Source: JBKPDV01 sp046728075 (GTDB lineage Bacteria > Acidobacteriota > Thermoanaerobaculia > UBA5066 > Gp7-AA6). From it: a stretch of 50,447 nt of DNA. The translations under genes were made by a program, and so were the position numbers. Where the stretch lies: contig JBKPDV010000066.1 of assembly GCA_046728075.1 (NCBI GenBank), forward strand, positions 1 to 50,447, read 5' to 3'. The notes under the pieces were generated by a model. That model was not told the DNA's origin, searched no databases, and worked only from the letters and a program-made list of their open reading frames with translations. Shown piece by piece: positions 32,657-39,933 of this stretch. The number at the start of each line of letters is the position of its first letter. The stretch's first letter is position 1.

Positions 32657-33708
32657 TGAGTTCTCCCCGGGTCCTCGTCCTCGCCGTCCAGACTCCCTTC
32701 TCCGAAGGAGGAGCGGAACGGCATGTCCGTCGCCTCACGCTGGAGCTGCGCGCAAGAGGGGTCGAGTCCGACCTCATCACGATGCCTTTGATCGAACGGG
32801 AGCGTTTCGATCTGATTCGCAGCGCTGCCGCCTGGCGCACTCTGGACCTGACGGAGGTGGGCGGCCGGCCGGTCGACGCCGTCATCGCGACTCGCTTTCC
32901 CAGCTACGCGGCGCGGCATGACAACAAGGTCGTCTGGCTCATCCACCAGTACCGTCAGGTTTACGACCAGCTCGGGACGTCGTACAGCGACTTCACTTCC
33001 AGCGCCGAGGACCGTCGCACTCGGGAGACGATCGAGCAGATTGATCGCGTCGGCTTGACGGAAGCGCGAAAGGTGTTTGCGAACTCACGCAACGTCGCCT
33101 CCCGGCTCTCCCGATTCAACGGGATCGAGAGCCAGGCTCTGTACCATCCGCCCCCTCTGGTCGGCCGCTACCGCGAGGGGCCTCCGGGCGACTATGCCTT
33201 GACGGTCGGACGACTGGATTCCTGGAAGCGGCCGGACCTTCCCATCGGCGCTCTCGCCCACGCGCCCAGCGCCCGGCTGGTCGTCGTCGGCCGCGGCCCG
33301 GAGGAGGCTCGGCTCTACCGCCTGGCGCGAGAGATCGGTGTCGAAGACCGCGTCCGGTGGATCGCCGCGGCCACCGACGAAGAGCTGATCGATCTGTATG
33401 CGTCCGCGCGTCTCGTGGTCGTCGCTCCGGCGGACGAGGATCTGGGATACGTGCCGCTCGAGGCGCATCTTTCGGGCAAGGCCGTCCTGACCACCGACGA
33501 CGCCGGAGGGCCGCTCGAATTCGTCCGCCATGGCGAGACCGGTTTTGTCGTGCCGCCCGACGCGGCAGCGCTCGGGAGAGCCATGGAGATGGCATGGACC
33601 CGCAAGGAGGAGCTGTCCTCCCTCGGTCAGCGAGGACGAGAGCAGGCGTCGCGCCTGACCTGGGAGGCCACGGTCTCGGCGCTGCTGGAGGCAGCGGGAA
33701 TCCGATGA
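32656..33708 (+). CDS. Group 1 (GT4-type) glycosyltransferase
   Basis: 350 aa from TTG 32656. The opening RVLVLAVQTPFSEGGAERHVR is the GT-B nucleotide-sugar pattern with GGAERH. The C-terminal Rossmann half has ALTVGRLDSWKRPDLPI, ARLVVVGRGPEEARL, and the acceptor/donor motif EDLGYVPLEAHLSGKAVLTT in place of the usual E-x7-E. It likely adds a sugar to an envelope polysaccharide together with the preceding methyltransferase. It ends with ATGA shared with the next small gene. Confidence 0.88.
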   Translation: MSSPRVLVLAVQTPFSEGGAERHVRRLTLELRARGVESDLITMPLIERERFDLIRSAAAWRTLDLTEVGGRPVDAVIATRFPSYAARHDNKVVWLIHQYRQVYDQLGTSYSDFTSSAEDRRTRETIEQIDRVGLTEARKVFANSRNVASRLSRFNGIESQALYHPPPLVGRYREGPPGDYALTVGRLDSWKRPDLPIGALAHAPSARLVVVGRGPEEARLYRLAREIGVEDRVRWIAAATDEELIDLYASARLVVVAPADEDLGYVPLEAHLSGKAVLTTDDAGGPLEFVRHGETGFVVPPDAAALGRAMEMAWTRKEELSSLGQRGREQASRLTWEATVSALLEAAGIR

Positions 33709-33908
33709 CGGAAGAAGATCCCATCGCGCGCGTGGCCGGGGAACGGGGCCGGATTCTGGGTCAGCTGGGCGTGCGGCCGGAAGATACCCGGTGGATCGAG
33801 CAGGAAGCTCGGACGGTTGCGAGCCTCCTCGAGCTGACGCGGCGTCGAGGCGCCCTCTTGCGGTTCCTTCACCGCCTCGCCCGCAAAGCGGCTCGCACGG
33901 CCAGGTAA
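33705..33908 (+). CDS. Small hypothetical protein, coupled to the glycosyltransferase
   Basis: 67 aa, starting at ATG 33705, which overlaps the glycosyltransferase stop by 4 nt (ATGA). The sequence is charged and probably helical (GERGRILGQLGVRPEDTRWIE, then LLRFLHRLARKAARTAR). I recognise no family. The last 40 nt overlap the end of a convergent small gene, which raises some doubt about whether both are translated. Confidence 0.5.
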   Translation: MTEEDPIARVAGERGRILGQLGVRPEDTRWIEQEARTVASLLELTRRRGALLRFLHRLARKAARTAR

Positions 33909-34087
33909 CCGGCGAGGACGCCGTCCTCGAAGTGGAACTCCGGGCTCGTCGCGAGTCGGGGATGGTCGTGGGGCTGAAGCAAGTCATCGGAGGTCGCCGA
34001 TGGGTCGATTCGGCGAGCGATTTCGAGCAGGCGGTCGCGCTGCGCCGCGATCATCTCTTCCAGCAGTCCCTCGGTGGCGTCAGTCAT
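33869..34087 (-). CDS. Small hypothetical protein downstream of diguanylate cyclase
   Basis: 72 aa. ATG 34087 overlaps the end of the cyclase gene by 8 nt, so it is probably translationally coupled to it. Sequence: an amphipathic helix (LLEEMIAAQRDRLLEIARRI), then DDLLQPHDHPRLATSPEFHF and EDGVLAGYLAVRAALRARR. Short soluble proteins with an EDGxLAG helix look familiar from related genomes, but I cannot name a family. Confidence 0.6.
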   Translation of the reverse strand: MTDATEGLLEEMIAAQRDRLLEIARRIDPSATSDDLLQPHDHPRLATSPEFHFEDGVLAGYLAVRAALRARR

Positions 34088-35177
34088 GAGTGACTTTTTC
34101 TCTCGTCGATCGCCCCGTCCAGACGAGGACTCGGTCGCGTCCCTTTTCTTTGGCCACGTAGAGCGCTTTGTCGGCCAGATGCATCAGCCGCTCCCGGTCG
34201 GTGGCCCGGGAGGCTTCCGCGATGCCCGCGGAGACGGTCATCCGAAAGGGTTTGCCGTCGAAGTGAAAATCTTCCTCCGCGAGAGATCGCCGGATTCGTT
34301 CGGCCACGGCGCGCGCGGCGTCCGAGTCCGTTTCGGGAAAAAGGATGGCGAACTCTTCGCCGCCATGCCGGCAGGCGACGTCGGAAGAGCGGACGGACGC
34401 CCGCACGATCTCTCCCAGGCGCCTCAAGACGAGGTCGCCCGCGGCGTGGCCGAGTGAGTCGTTCAAGCTCTTGAAGCGGTCCAGATCGAAACAGGCGACG
34501 GCGAGCGCGCCGCCGTAGCGTTCCCGTCGGGCCCACTCCTCGGCCAGTCGCGTTTCGAAGTAGCGGCGCGAGGAGAGCCCCGTCAGCTCGTCGGTCACGG
34601 CGATCGTCCAGTTGCGCACCGCGTGGAGCGAGGAGGTCAAGGGGGCAAGCAGCGCCCGGATCTCTCCCTTTCGCGCGTCGTCGATCGGTTCCCGGCTCTC
34701 GAGCACGAGATGGGCGATCAGGCGGTCGCCCGAATAGAGAGGCAGCCTCAGGCGCCGGGTGTGCGGCCCGCCTGCCAGAAGGTCGCGCGGCGCGAAGGAG
34801 CGCTCCGTTTCGGTGGCGGTCAGCTCCAGGAGTCGAGCGGAGTCGATCCACTGATTCAGGTGGGGATTGGCATCGTCGCGCCGGGGTTCCGGATCGCCTT
34901 CGCCCGGCCGCGGTTCCAGTGTCCAGACGTCTTCGACGCGGCCGTCCTCTCCGACGCGATAGAGCGTGAAGCGGGAGACCGGAAGAACATCGACGGCCGC
35001 GTCGAAAGCGTGCCGCAGGATCTCGCGGACATCGGGGGCCTCCGCGAGGAAATGTCCTCGGCGTTCGCGCGCGGCCAGCCGCGCGATCAGCCGGCGCTCG
35101 CCCCTTCGCAGAGCGAGCGCCCACGCGATCGAGACAGCCGCCGTGCCCGCGAGGAGAATGCCGAGCCAGAGGGGCAT
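34080..35177 (-). CDS. Diguanylate cyclase with GAF-like sensor and one membrane helix
   Basis: 365 aa. An N-terminal helix (LWLGILLAGTAAVSIAWALAL) anchors it. A GAF-like domain follows (about 45-185, with VLPVSRFTLYRVGEDGRV). The GGDEF domain begins at VTDELTGLSSRRYFETRL, with FDLDRFKSLNDSLGHAAGD and the active site RHGGEEFAILFPE. The inhibitory I-site RxxD is present as RSSD five residues before GGEEF. It should synthesise cyclic di-GMP and be product-inhibited. Confidence 0.93.
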   Translation of the reverse strand: MPLWLGILLAGTAAVSIAWALALRRGERRLIARLAARERRGHFLAEAPDVREILRHAFDAAVDVLPVSRFTLYRVGEDGRVEDVWTLEPRPGEGDPEPRRDDANPHLNQWIDSARLLELTATETERSFAPRDLLAGGPHTRRLRLPLYSGDRLIAHLVLESREPIDDARKGEIRALLAPLTSSLHAVRNWTIAVTDELTGLSSRRYFETRLAEEWARRERYGGALAVACFDLDRFKSLNDSLGHAAGDLVLRRLGEIVRASVRSSDVACRHGGEEFAILFPETDSDAARAVAERIRRSLAEEDFHFDGKPFRMTVSAGIAEASRATDRERLMHLADKALYVAKEKGRDRVLVWTGRSTREKVTHD

Positions 35178-35200
35178 CAGGCAGAGTGTAGCGGGAGAGC

Positions 35201-35305
35201 GGACGGGGGGACGGGGGGACTGGGGGACGGGGAGGAAACGCTAATCGTTACGACGACGGTGGATTCGGGTTCGCCCCGTCCCCCCGTCCCCGTTTCTCCC
35301 CGTCC
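35201..35305. repeat. Paired 8-nt G-rich array, unit GGACGGGG
   Basis: Left arm 35201-35232 is GGACGGGG twice, GGACTGGG, GGACGGGG. Right arm 35273-35305 holds the inverse CCCCGTCC-type units. The spacer is about 40 nt. It lies in the 202-nt gap between the lipoprotein gene terminator and the cyclase start, both on the minus strand. Confidence 0.88.
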
Positions 35306-35336
35306 GACACAACCGCCAAACTGGTCCAAAAGGAAA

Positions 35337-35354
35337 GGCCCCCTTTCGGGGGCC
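35337..35354 (-). terminator. Intrinsic terminator of the Thr-rich lipoprotein gene
   Basis: A perfect 7-bp GC stem (GGCCCCC with GGGGGCC, 4-nt loop) is followed on the minus strand by TTTCCTTTT, 25 nt after the gene's stop codon. Confidence 0.85.
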
Positions 35355-35379
35355 GCCGCCAGGACCGACGAAAGAAGAC

Positions 35380-35652
35380 TTACTTCTTCTTCGTCTCGGT
35401 CGAAGTGGTGGTCTTGGTTTCGGTACTGGTAGTGGTCGCGGTGCCGGGCGCCGTGCTGGTCGTCGTGGTCATCTCCGTACCCGTTCCCATCGTGGTCGTT
35501 GTCGCCGTGGTGCCGGTCTCCTGCACGACCGCGGGCGCCGTCGACTCTGTCGTAGTCGTCGTCTCGGTGGTCGTCTCTTCCTTTTTCTTGCAGCCGGTGG
35601 CGAGCGCCACGCCGAGAACGGCCACGAGGCCCAAGGTCACAAACTTCTTCAT
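35380..35652 (-). CDS. Small Thr-rich lipoprotein
   Basis: 90 aa from ATG 35652, 9 nt after AAGGAG; the ATG at 35661 touches that site and is rejected. The signal peptide MKKFVTLGLVAVLGVALATGC ends in a lipobox, and Cys20 would be lipidated. The mature part is low complexity: about half of its residues are Thr, with runs such as TTTETTTTT and lysines at both ends. It has its own consensus promoter and intrinsic terminator, so it is an independent, probably strongly expressed gene. The function is unknown; an abundant envelope or spacer lipoprotein is one possibility. Confidence 0.82.
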   Translation of the reverse strand: MKKFVTLGLVAVLGVALATGCKKKEETTTETTTTTESTAPAVVQETGTTATTTTMGTGTEMTTTTSTAPGTATTTSTETKTTTSTETKKK

Positions 35653-35674
35653 ATCCCTCATCTCCTTTTTCTAA

Positions 35675-35689
35675 GCGTTTTCAAAACGC
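35675..35689. other. Hairpin in the lipoprotein 5' leader
   Basis: GCGTTTT and AAAACGC pair across a 1-nt centre (7-bp arms) shortly before the ribosome site of the lipoprotein mRNA. It could stabilise the leader or hide nothing at all. Confidence 0.4.
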
Positions 35690-35722
35690 AAAAAGAACCC
35701 CCAGCCGGGGAAAACGCGGCGG

Positions 35723-35750
35723 ATCATATCCCAATGGACCCCCCTGTCAA
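35723..35750 (-). promoter_or_regulatory. Consensus sigma-70 promoter for the Thr-rich lipoprotein
   Basis: On the minus strand TTGACA (top 35745-35750) and TATGAT (top 35723-35728) are separated by 16 nt. This is the best promoter match in the window. It would give a leader of about 60-65 nt. Confidence 0.75.
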
Positions 35751-35755
35751 CTGCC

Positions 35756-35779
35756 GGGGACGCCCGGATTTGCGTCCCC
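35756..35779. other. Perfect stem-loop between lipoprotein promoter and ffh
   Basis: GGGGACGC pairs with GCGTCCCC (8 bp) across an 8-nt loop. It sits upstream of the lipoprotein -35 box and about 55 nt before ffh, so it might be a regulator site or a 5' leader hairpin. Confidence 0.4.
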
Positions 35780-35833
35780 GCCGCGGTATTCTTCTGCAGC
35801 TGCCGAGGGCGGCGCAAGGGAGGGATGAAGTCG

Positions 35834-37180
35834 ATGTTCGAGAGCCTGGGAGATCGGCTGCAAGGCGTGTTCAAGGAGCTCCGCGGGGAGGGGCACTTGA
35901 CCGATTACCACCTCGACACGGCTCTCCGGCAGATTCGTTTGTCGCTGCTGGAGGCTGACGTCGCTCTGCCCGTGGTGCGCCAGTTCACCGCCCGCGTGAA
36001 AGAGGAGGCAGTCGGGAAGCGCGTTCTCACCCAGCTATCGCCCGCTCAGGAGGTTACTCGCATCGTCCGGGATCAGCTCGTGGCGCTTCTGGGAGGGGAA
36101 AAAGCGGATATCGATCTCTCCGGGAGTCCGGCGGTCATCGCGATGGTGGGCCTGCAGGGATCGGGCAAAACGACTTCCGCCGCCAAGCTCGCGCTGAAAT
36201 TGAAATCGAAAGGCCGCTACCCTCTCCTGGTGGCCGCTGATCTTTCCCGGCCCGCCGCGGTCTCGCAGCTGGCCACACTCGGGCGCCAGGTCGGGGTACC
36301 CGTCTTTTTGCCGGGCGATCTGCGCGACCCGGTGGAGGTCGCGCGCGAGGGGCTGCGCGAGGCCCGGTTGACGGGACGCGACACGGTGATCGTCGACACG
36401 GCCGGCCGTCTGCACATCGACGAAGACCTGATGAAAGAAGTTCGGGCGGTCGTCGACGCGGTCTCTCCGCGCGAGATCCTCTTCGTCGCGGACGCCATGA
36501 CGGGCCAGGACGCCGTCCGCTCGGCCGCCGGCTTCGCGGCGTCTCTCGCTCTGACCGGGATCGTCCTGACCAAGACCGACGGCGACGCGCGAGGAGGCGC
36601 GGCGCTTTCGGTCGTCTCGACCCTGGGCCGCCCGATCAAGTTCGTGGGGGTCGGGGAAAAGCCCGAGGACTTCGAGCTCTTCCATCCCGATCGGATGGCC
36701 TCCCGGATTCTCGGAATGGGCGACGTGCTCACGTTGATCGAGAAGGTGGAAGAGCAGGTCGACGAAGGCGCCGCGCGGCGGATGGCGGACCGCGCCACGG
36801 CGGGCGACTTCACTCTGGAAGACTTGCGCGAGCAGCTTGCCTCGATGAAAAAAATGGGACCGGTCTCCGGCCTCCTCGATCTGCTTCCCAAGGGGGGCGC
36901 CTTCAAGGCTCTGTCGGCGCCGGAAGCCGTGGACGAAAAGCAGCTGACCCGCGTCTCGGCGATCATCGACTCGATGACTCCCGAGGAGCGCCGGTATCCG
37001 CAGGTCTTGAATGGCTCGCGCAAGAAGCGAATCGCGGGCGGGTCGGGAACCAGCGTGTCGGAGATCAACCGCCTGGTCAAGCAGTACCAGCAGATGCGAA
37101 AAATGATGAAGACGGCCCGGAAGGGGATGCGCGGCCTCGACCTGTCGAGGCTGCCTCTGCCGGCCCCGAAGGGGAACTGA
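35834..37180 (+). CDS. ffh: Signal recognition particle protein Ffh
   Basis: 448 aa from ATG 35834 (MFESLGDRL), 9 nt after AGGGAGGG; the earlier ATG 35825 touches that site. The N domain precedes the SRP GTPase domain: G1 GLQGSGKTTSAAKLA, DLSRPAAVSQL, G3 VIVDTAGRLHID, G4 LTKTDGDARGGAALS. The M domain carries LPKGG, RRYPQVLNGSRKKRIAGGSG (4.5S RNA binding) and the Met-rich MRKMMKTARKGMRG. It targets membrane proteins co-translationally with FtsY. Confidence 0.97.
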   Translation: MFESLGDRLQGVFKELRGEGHLTDYHLDTALRQIRLSLLEADVALPVVRQFTARVKEEAVGKRVLTQLSPAQEVTRIVRDQLVALLGGEKADIDLSGSPAVIAMVGLQGSGKTTSAAKLALKLKSKGRYPLLVAADLSRPAAVSQLATLGRQVGVPVFLPGDLRDPVEVAREGLREARLTGRDTVIVDTAGRLHIDEDLMKEVRAVVDAVSPREILFVADAMTGQDAVRSAAGFAASLALTGIVLTKTDGDARGGAALSVVSTLGRPIKFVGVGEKPEDFELFHPDRMASRILGMGDVLTLIEKVEEQVDEGAARRMADRATAGDFTLEDLREQLASMKKMGPVSGLLDLLPKGGAFKALSAPEAVDEKQLTRVSAIIDSMTPEERRYPQVLNGSRKKRIAGGSGTSVSEINRLVKQYQQMRKMMKTARKGMRGLDLSRLPLPAPKGN

Positions 37181-37183
37181 GGC

Positions 37184-37310
37184 GAACGCCGGGAACGCCG
37201 GGAACGCAGCGAGAACGCCGGGAAGTGAAGTGTGAACTTCGAACTTCGTCCTTTACTTCACCCGATCCCGCTGCGTTCCCGTTGCGTTCCCGTTGCGTTC
37301 CCGCTGCGTT
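37184..37310. repeat. Paired longer-unit array, units GAACGCCGG (9 nt) and GCGTTCCCGTT (11 nt)
   Basis: Left arm 37184-37222 has GAACGCCGG-type units of about 9 nt. Right arm 37264-37310 has GCGTTCCCGTT units of 11 nt. They are roughly complementary through the GGGAACGC core. A nested GAAGTGAA / TTACTTC pair sits in the spacer. It lies between ffh and rpsP, starting 3 nt after the ffh stop. Confidence 0.88.
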
Positions 37311-37367
37311 GACTTGAATTGCTGCTAAGATAACCGGCTTTTGATCATGAAAGGACCCGTCTAGATC

Positions 37368-37619
37368 ATGTTGAAGATCCGTCTCCGGCGCATGGGCGCC
37401 CGCAACCGCCCCTACTACCGCATCGTCGTGTCCGACTCGAGGCAGACCTCCCGCGCGGAGGTGCTCGAGGAGCTCGGCCACTATGACCCCGTCCTGGATC
37501 CTCCTCGGATCGTGTTGAACCGCGAGCGCGCTCGTCATTGGATCGGAAAAGGGGCCAGCGTGTCTCCCACTGTCGCGTCGTTCCTGGCCCGGCCCGAGCC
37601 AGCCCCGGCTGCCTCATGA
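37368..37619 (+). CDS. rpsP: 30S ribosomal protein S16
   Basis: 83 aa: MLKIRLRRMGARNRPYYRIVV, then RAEVLEELGHYDPV and a short Pro/Ala tail. This is the complete S16 fold. An AAAGGA site lies 12 nt upstream. It starts the conserved rpsP-khpA-rimM-trmD-rplS cluster and overlaps khpA by ATGA. Confidence 0.97.
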   Translation: MLKIRLRRMGARNRPYYRIVVSDSRQTSRAEVLEELGHYDPVLDPPRIVLNRERARHWIGKGASVSPTVASFLARPEPAPAAS

Positions 37620-37879
37620 GGGACGAGGTCAGGCCGGAGGCGCCGACAATGCGGCGGCTGGTGGAAACAATCGTCCGGCGCCTTTCGGATCGCCCGGAAG
37701 AGGCCCGCGTGGCGGAAACGCACGAGGGCCGCACCATCGTCTATGAGATTGCGGTTCCCGAAGGAGACCGCGGCCGCCTGATCGGGCGCGAGGGGCGGAC
37801 CGTGAGGGCCCTTCGGGCATTTGTGGGCGCGGCGGCTTCCGCCCGCGGAAAGAAAGTCATCGTCCGGGTGCGGGACTGA
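37616..37879 (+). CDS. khpA: KH-domain RNA-binding protein KhpA
   Basis: 87 aa from ATG 37616, overlapping the rpsP stop by 4 nt. A single KH domain: LVETIVRRLSDRPEEARV, then IAVPEGDRGRLIGREGRTVRALR with the GxxG loop GREG. KhpA, often with KhpB, binds many RNAs and influences cell size and division. Its place between rpsP and rimM is the usual one. Confidence 0.92.
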   Translation: MRDEVRPEAPTMRRLVETIVRRLSDRPEEARVAETHEGRTIVYEIAVPEGDRGRLIGREGRTVRALRAFVGAAASARGKKVIVRVRD

Positions 37880-37885
37880 GCATCC

Positions 37886-37913
37886 ATTTCGAAATTCGAA
37901 TTTCGGATTTCGA
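37886..37913. repeat. Single palindromic 7-nt array, unit ATTTCGA
   Basis: ATTTCGA, AATTCGA, ATTTCGG, ATTTCGA fill the 40-nt khpA-rimM spacer, leaving no ribosome site before rimM. TTCGAA is self-complementary, so one array can fold. Confidence 0.85.
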
Positions 37914-37919
37914 ATTTTT

Positions 37920-38423
37920 ATGCTTCTCGTCGGCACCGTCCGCAAGCCGCACGGCCTGACGGGCGAGGTCTCCGTCGAGATCGCAACCGACTTCCCGCAA
38001 CGCTTTGCTCCGGGAATCCAGCTCGTCTGGACCCGCGGAACCGAACAGAAGTCCTTGAACCTCGCCGCCGCGCGGCCGCACGGGAAACGGCTGCTGCTCA
38101 CCTTCGAGGGCATCGCCAGCGTCGAAGAGGCGCGGAGCCTGGCGGGAGGGGACCTCTCGATCAGAGAAGGAAAAGCGTTTCCCGCCCCTGCGGGCTTTTT
38201 CTACAGTCACGAGATAGAAGGTTTTGCGTGCGTGGATGAACGGGAGACGCCGCTGGGGGTAGTGCGCGGCCTGGGGCAGACGCCGGCCGGCCCGCTGCTG
38301 ACGCTCGAGACCGCCTCGGGAAGAGAAGCGCTGGTCCCGTTCGTCGAGGAGATGGTGCGGAAAATCGATCGCGATGCCAGGCGAATTGTGCTGGAGCTTC
38401 CGGAAGGGCTGCTGGACCTCTAG
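37920..38423 (+). CDS. rimM: Ribosome maturation factor RimM
   Basis: 167 aa from ATG 37920 (MLLVGTVRKPHGLTGEVSVE, the diagnostic RimM opening). The N-terminal barrel domain is followed by the PRC-barrel (FFYSHEIEGFACVDERETPLG, VPFVEEMVRKIDRDARRIVLE, LPEGLLDL). It helps assemble the 30S head with S19. No ribosome site is visible because the preceding bases are array. Confidence 0.96.
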   Translation: MLLVGTVRKPHGLTGEVSVEIATDFPQRFAPGIQLVWTRGTEQKSLNLAAARPHGKRLLLTFEGIASVEEARSLAGGDLSIREGKAFPAPAGFFYSHEIEGFACVDERETPLGVVRGLGQTPAGPLLTLETASGREALVPFVEEMVRKIDRDARRIVLELPEGLLDL

Positions 38424-38449
38424 AACCAGAGAAGCGTGTCACGGCAGCC

Positions 38450-38537
38450 CTGTCATCCCGAGGAGCGCAGCGACGAGGGATCTGCCCTGGCGAAGTCCAA
38501 ACGAGGGAAGATCCCTCGCCTCCGGCTCGGGATGACA
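38450..38537. repeat. Dispersed palindromic repeat (TGTCATCCCGA type) between rimM and trmD
   Basis: Left arm 38450-38483 (CTGTCATCCCGAGGAGCGCA at its start, ending GAGGGATCT) pairs with right arm 38509-38537 (AGATCCCTC to GGGATGACAG). Motifs of this TGTCATCCCGAGG...GATGACA kind recur as dispersed intergenic elements in several bacterial phyla. It differs from the 7-nt arrays: long non-repetitive arms. It fills much of the 199-nt spacer and could attenuate trmD-rplS expression. Confidence 0.85.
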
Positions 38538-38622
38538 GCAGTTTGTCTCGACGCGTCACCGCTCCGCTTTCTGGAGGATCGATCACGGGGACGGTAGACT
38601 CACGGCCTCAACTTTCGACTGT

Positions 38623-39330
38623 ATGAAGATCGAGATCCTCACCATCTTCCCGGACTACTTTACGTCGCCTCTGGCGACCAGCCTGCTGGGCCGTGCGATC
38701 GAATCGGGACTGATCGAAGTGACGGTCACCGATCTGCGGGCTTTCTCGGAAGACAAGCACCACAAGGTCGATGACGAGCCCTTCGGTGGAGGCGCGGGAA
38801 TGGTGATGACCGTGCCGGTGATCGCGGCCGCGGTGGAGAAGCGGCGGGGGGACCCTCAGGCCTGGAGCATTCTGCTGACACCCGACGGAGAGCGCCTGGA
38901 TCAGGCGCTCCTTAACCGTCTCACGGACAGAGAACGCCTGATTCTTTTCTGCGGGCGCTACGAAGGAATCGACGAGCGGGCGCGGCTGCTCGGCCTCTTC
39001 GATCAGGAGATCTCTCTCGGGGACTTCGTTCTTCCCGGCGGCGAGGTCGCCGCTCTCGCGCTGGTCGAAGCGCTGTCCCGCCTGGTGCCGGGCGTAGTCG
39101 GCCGCTCCGAGTCGGTCGAGCGCGAGTCTTTCGCGGGCGAGCGTCTCGACTACCCGCAGTACACGCGGCCTCGGGACTTCCGCGGGCTCGCGGTGCCCGA
39201 GCTGCTCCTCTCGGGGGATCATGCCCGCATCGAGCGATGGCGCCGCGCGCGCGCCCTCGAGCGGACCCGGCAGCGGCGCCCCGACCTGCTGAAGGTTCGT
39301 CCCGAGGAACCGGGGGAAACCGACGAGTAA
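38623..39330 (+). CDS. trmD: tRNA (guanine-37-N1) methyltransferase TrmD
   Basis: 235 aa. MKIEILTIFPDYF opens the SPOUT domain. Landmarks are DEPFGGGAGMVM, ILFCGRYEGIDERA, the SAM knot EISLGDFVLPGGEVAALALVE, and ESFAGERLDYPQYTRP, then LLLSGDHARIERWR in the tRNA-binding C-terminus. It is essential for m1G37 and reading-frame maintenance. Confidence 0.97.
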   Translation: MKIEILTIFPDYFTSPLATSLLGRAIESGLIEVTVTDLRAFSEDKHHKVDDEPFGGGAGMVMTVPVIAAAVEKRRGDPQAWSILLTPDGERLDQALLNRLTDRERLILFCGRYEGIDERARLLGLFDQEISLGDFVLPGGEVAALALVEALSRLVPGVVGRSESVERESFAGERLDYPQYTRPRDFRGLAVPELLLSGDHARIERWRRARALERTRQRRPDLLKVRPEEPGETDE

Positions 39331-39430
39331 TCGGACCGGCGGGTGACCGGACCGGCAGCTCGACCACGGCGGCCGGAAGAGAGGAACGTGGGGGCCGCCA
39401 CGTCCAGAATCTTGGCTCTCTCACCCGGGT

Positions 39431-39459
39431 TTGCGTCAGCGACGCTCCTCGGCTAGAAT
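39431..39459 (+). promoter_or_regulatory. Sigma-70-like promoter before rplS
   Basis: TTGCGT (39431-39436) and TAGAAT (39454-39459) are 17 nt apart in the 193-nt trmD-rplS spacer. It would give rplS-rnhB its own promoter and a leader of about 58 nt. Confidence 0.55.
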
Positions 39460-39523
39460 TCCCGATTCCGCTCGGCCGTTTCGGTTTCGCAGCGGAGGTT
39501 TGCTTACGTTAAAAGAGGCCGCC

Positions 39524-39916
39524 ATGACCGACACCCTGCTCGAAGTCGAAAAGCCAATGCTCAAGTCGGACGTCCCGCGCTTCGCGCCTGGAGACAGCGT
39601 CCGCGTTCACGTCAAGGTTCGCGAGGGCGAAAAGGAACGAATTCAGGTCTTTGCCGGCGTCGTCATCGCCCGCCGGGGCGGCGGCTCCCGCGAGACCTTC
39701 ACCGTGCGGAAGATCTCCAGCGGAATCGGTGTCGAGCGGATCTTCCCGCTTCATTCGCCGGTAATCGACCGGATCGAGGTCGAGCGCCAGGGCTCCGTCC
39801 GCCGCGCCAAGCTCTACTATCTGCGCGGGCGCAAGGGCAAGGCTGCGCGGATCGGAGAGAAGCGCACGGACGAGAAGCGGGAGCCGGAGAAGCTTCCCGC
39901 CGAAGACGGCGCGTAA
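39524..39916 (+). CDS. rplS: 50S ribosomal protein L19
   Basis: 130 aa from ATG 39524 after AAGAGG. PRFAPGDSVRVHVKVREGEKERIQVFAGVVI is the L19 core (quoted in part: FAPGDSVRVHVKV and QVFAGVVIARRGGG), then ETFTVRKISSGIGVERIFPL and KLYYLRGRKGKAARI. A charged tail ends the protein. It belongs to the rpsP-rimM-trmD-rplS set and is followed by rnhB. Confidence 0.97.
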   Translation: MTDTLLEVEKPMLKSDVPRFAPGDSVRVHVKVREGEKERIQVFAGVVIARRGGGSRETFTVRKISSGIGVERIFPLHSPVIDRIEVERQGSVRRAKLYYLRGRKGKAARIGEKRTDEKREPEKLPAEDGA

Positions 39917-39933
39917 GAGCGGCCTTTCGGTTC

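Noticed and set aside
38424..38622. A tRNA or small RNA gene in the rimM-trmD spacer
   Set aside because: The structure is explained by two long inverted arms; no cloverleaf or CCA end is visible.
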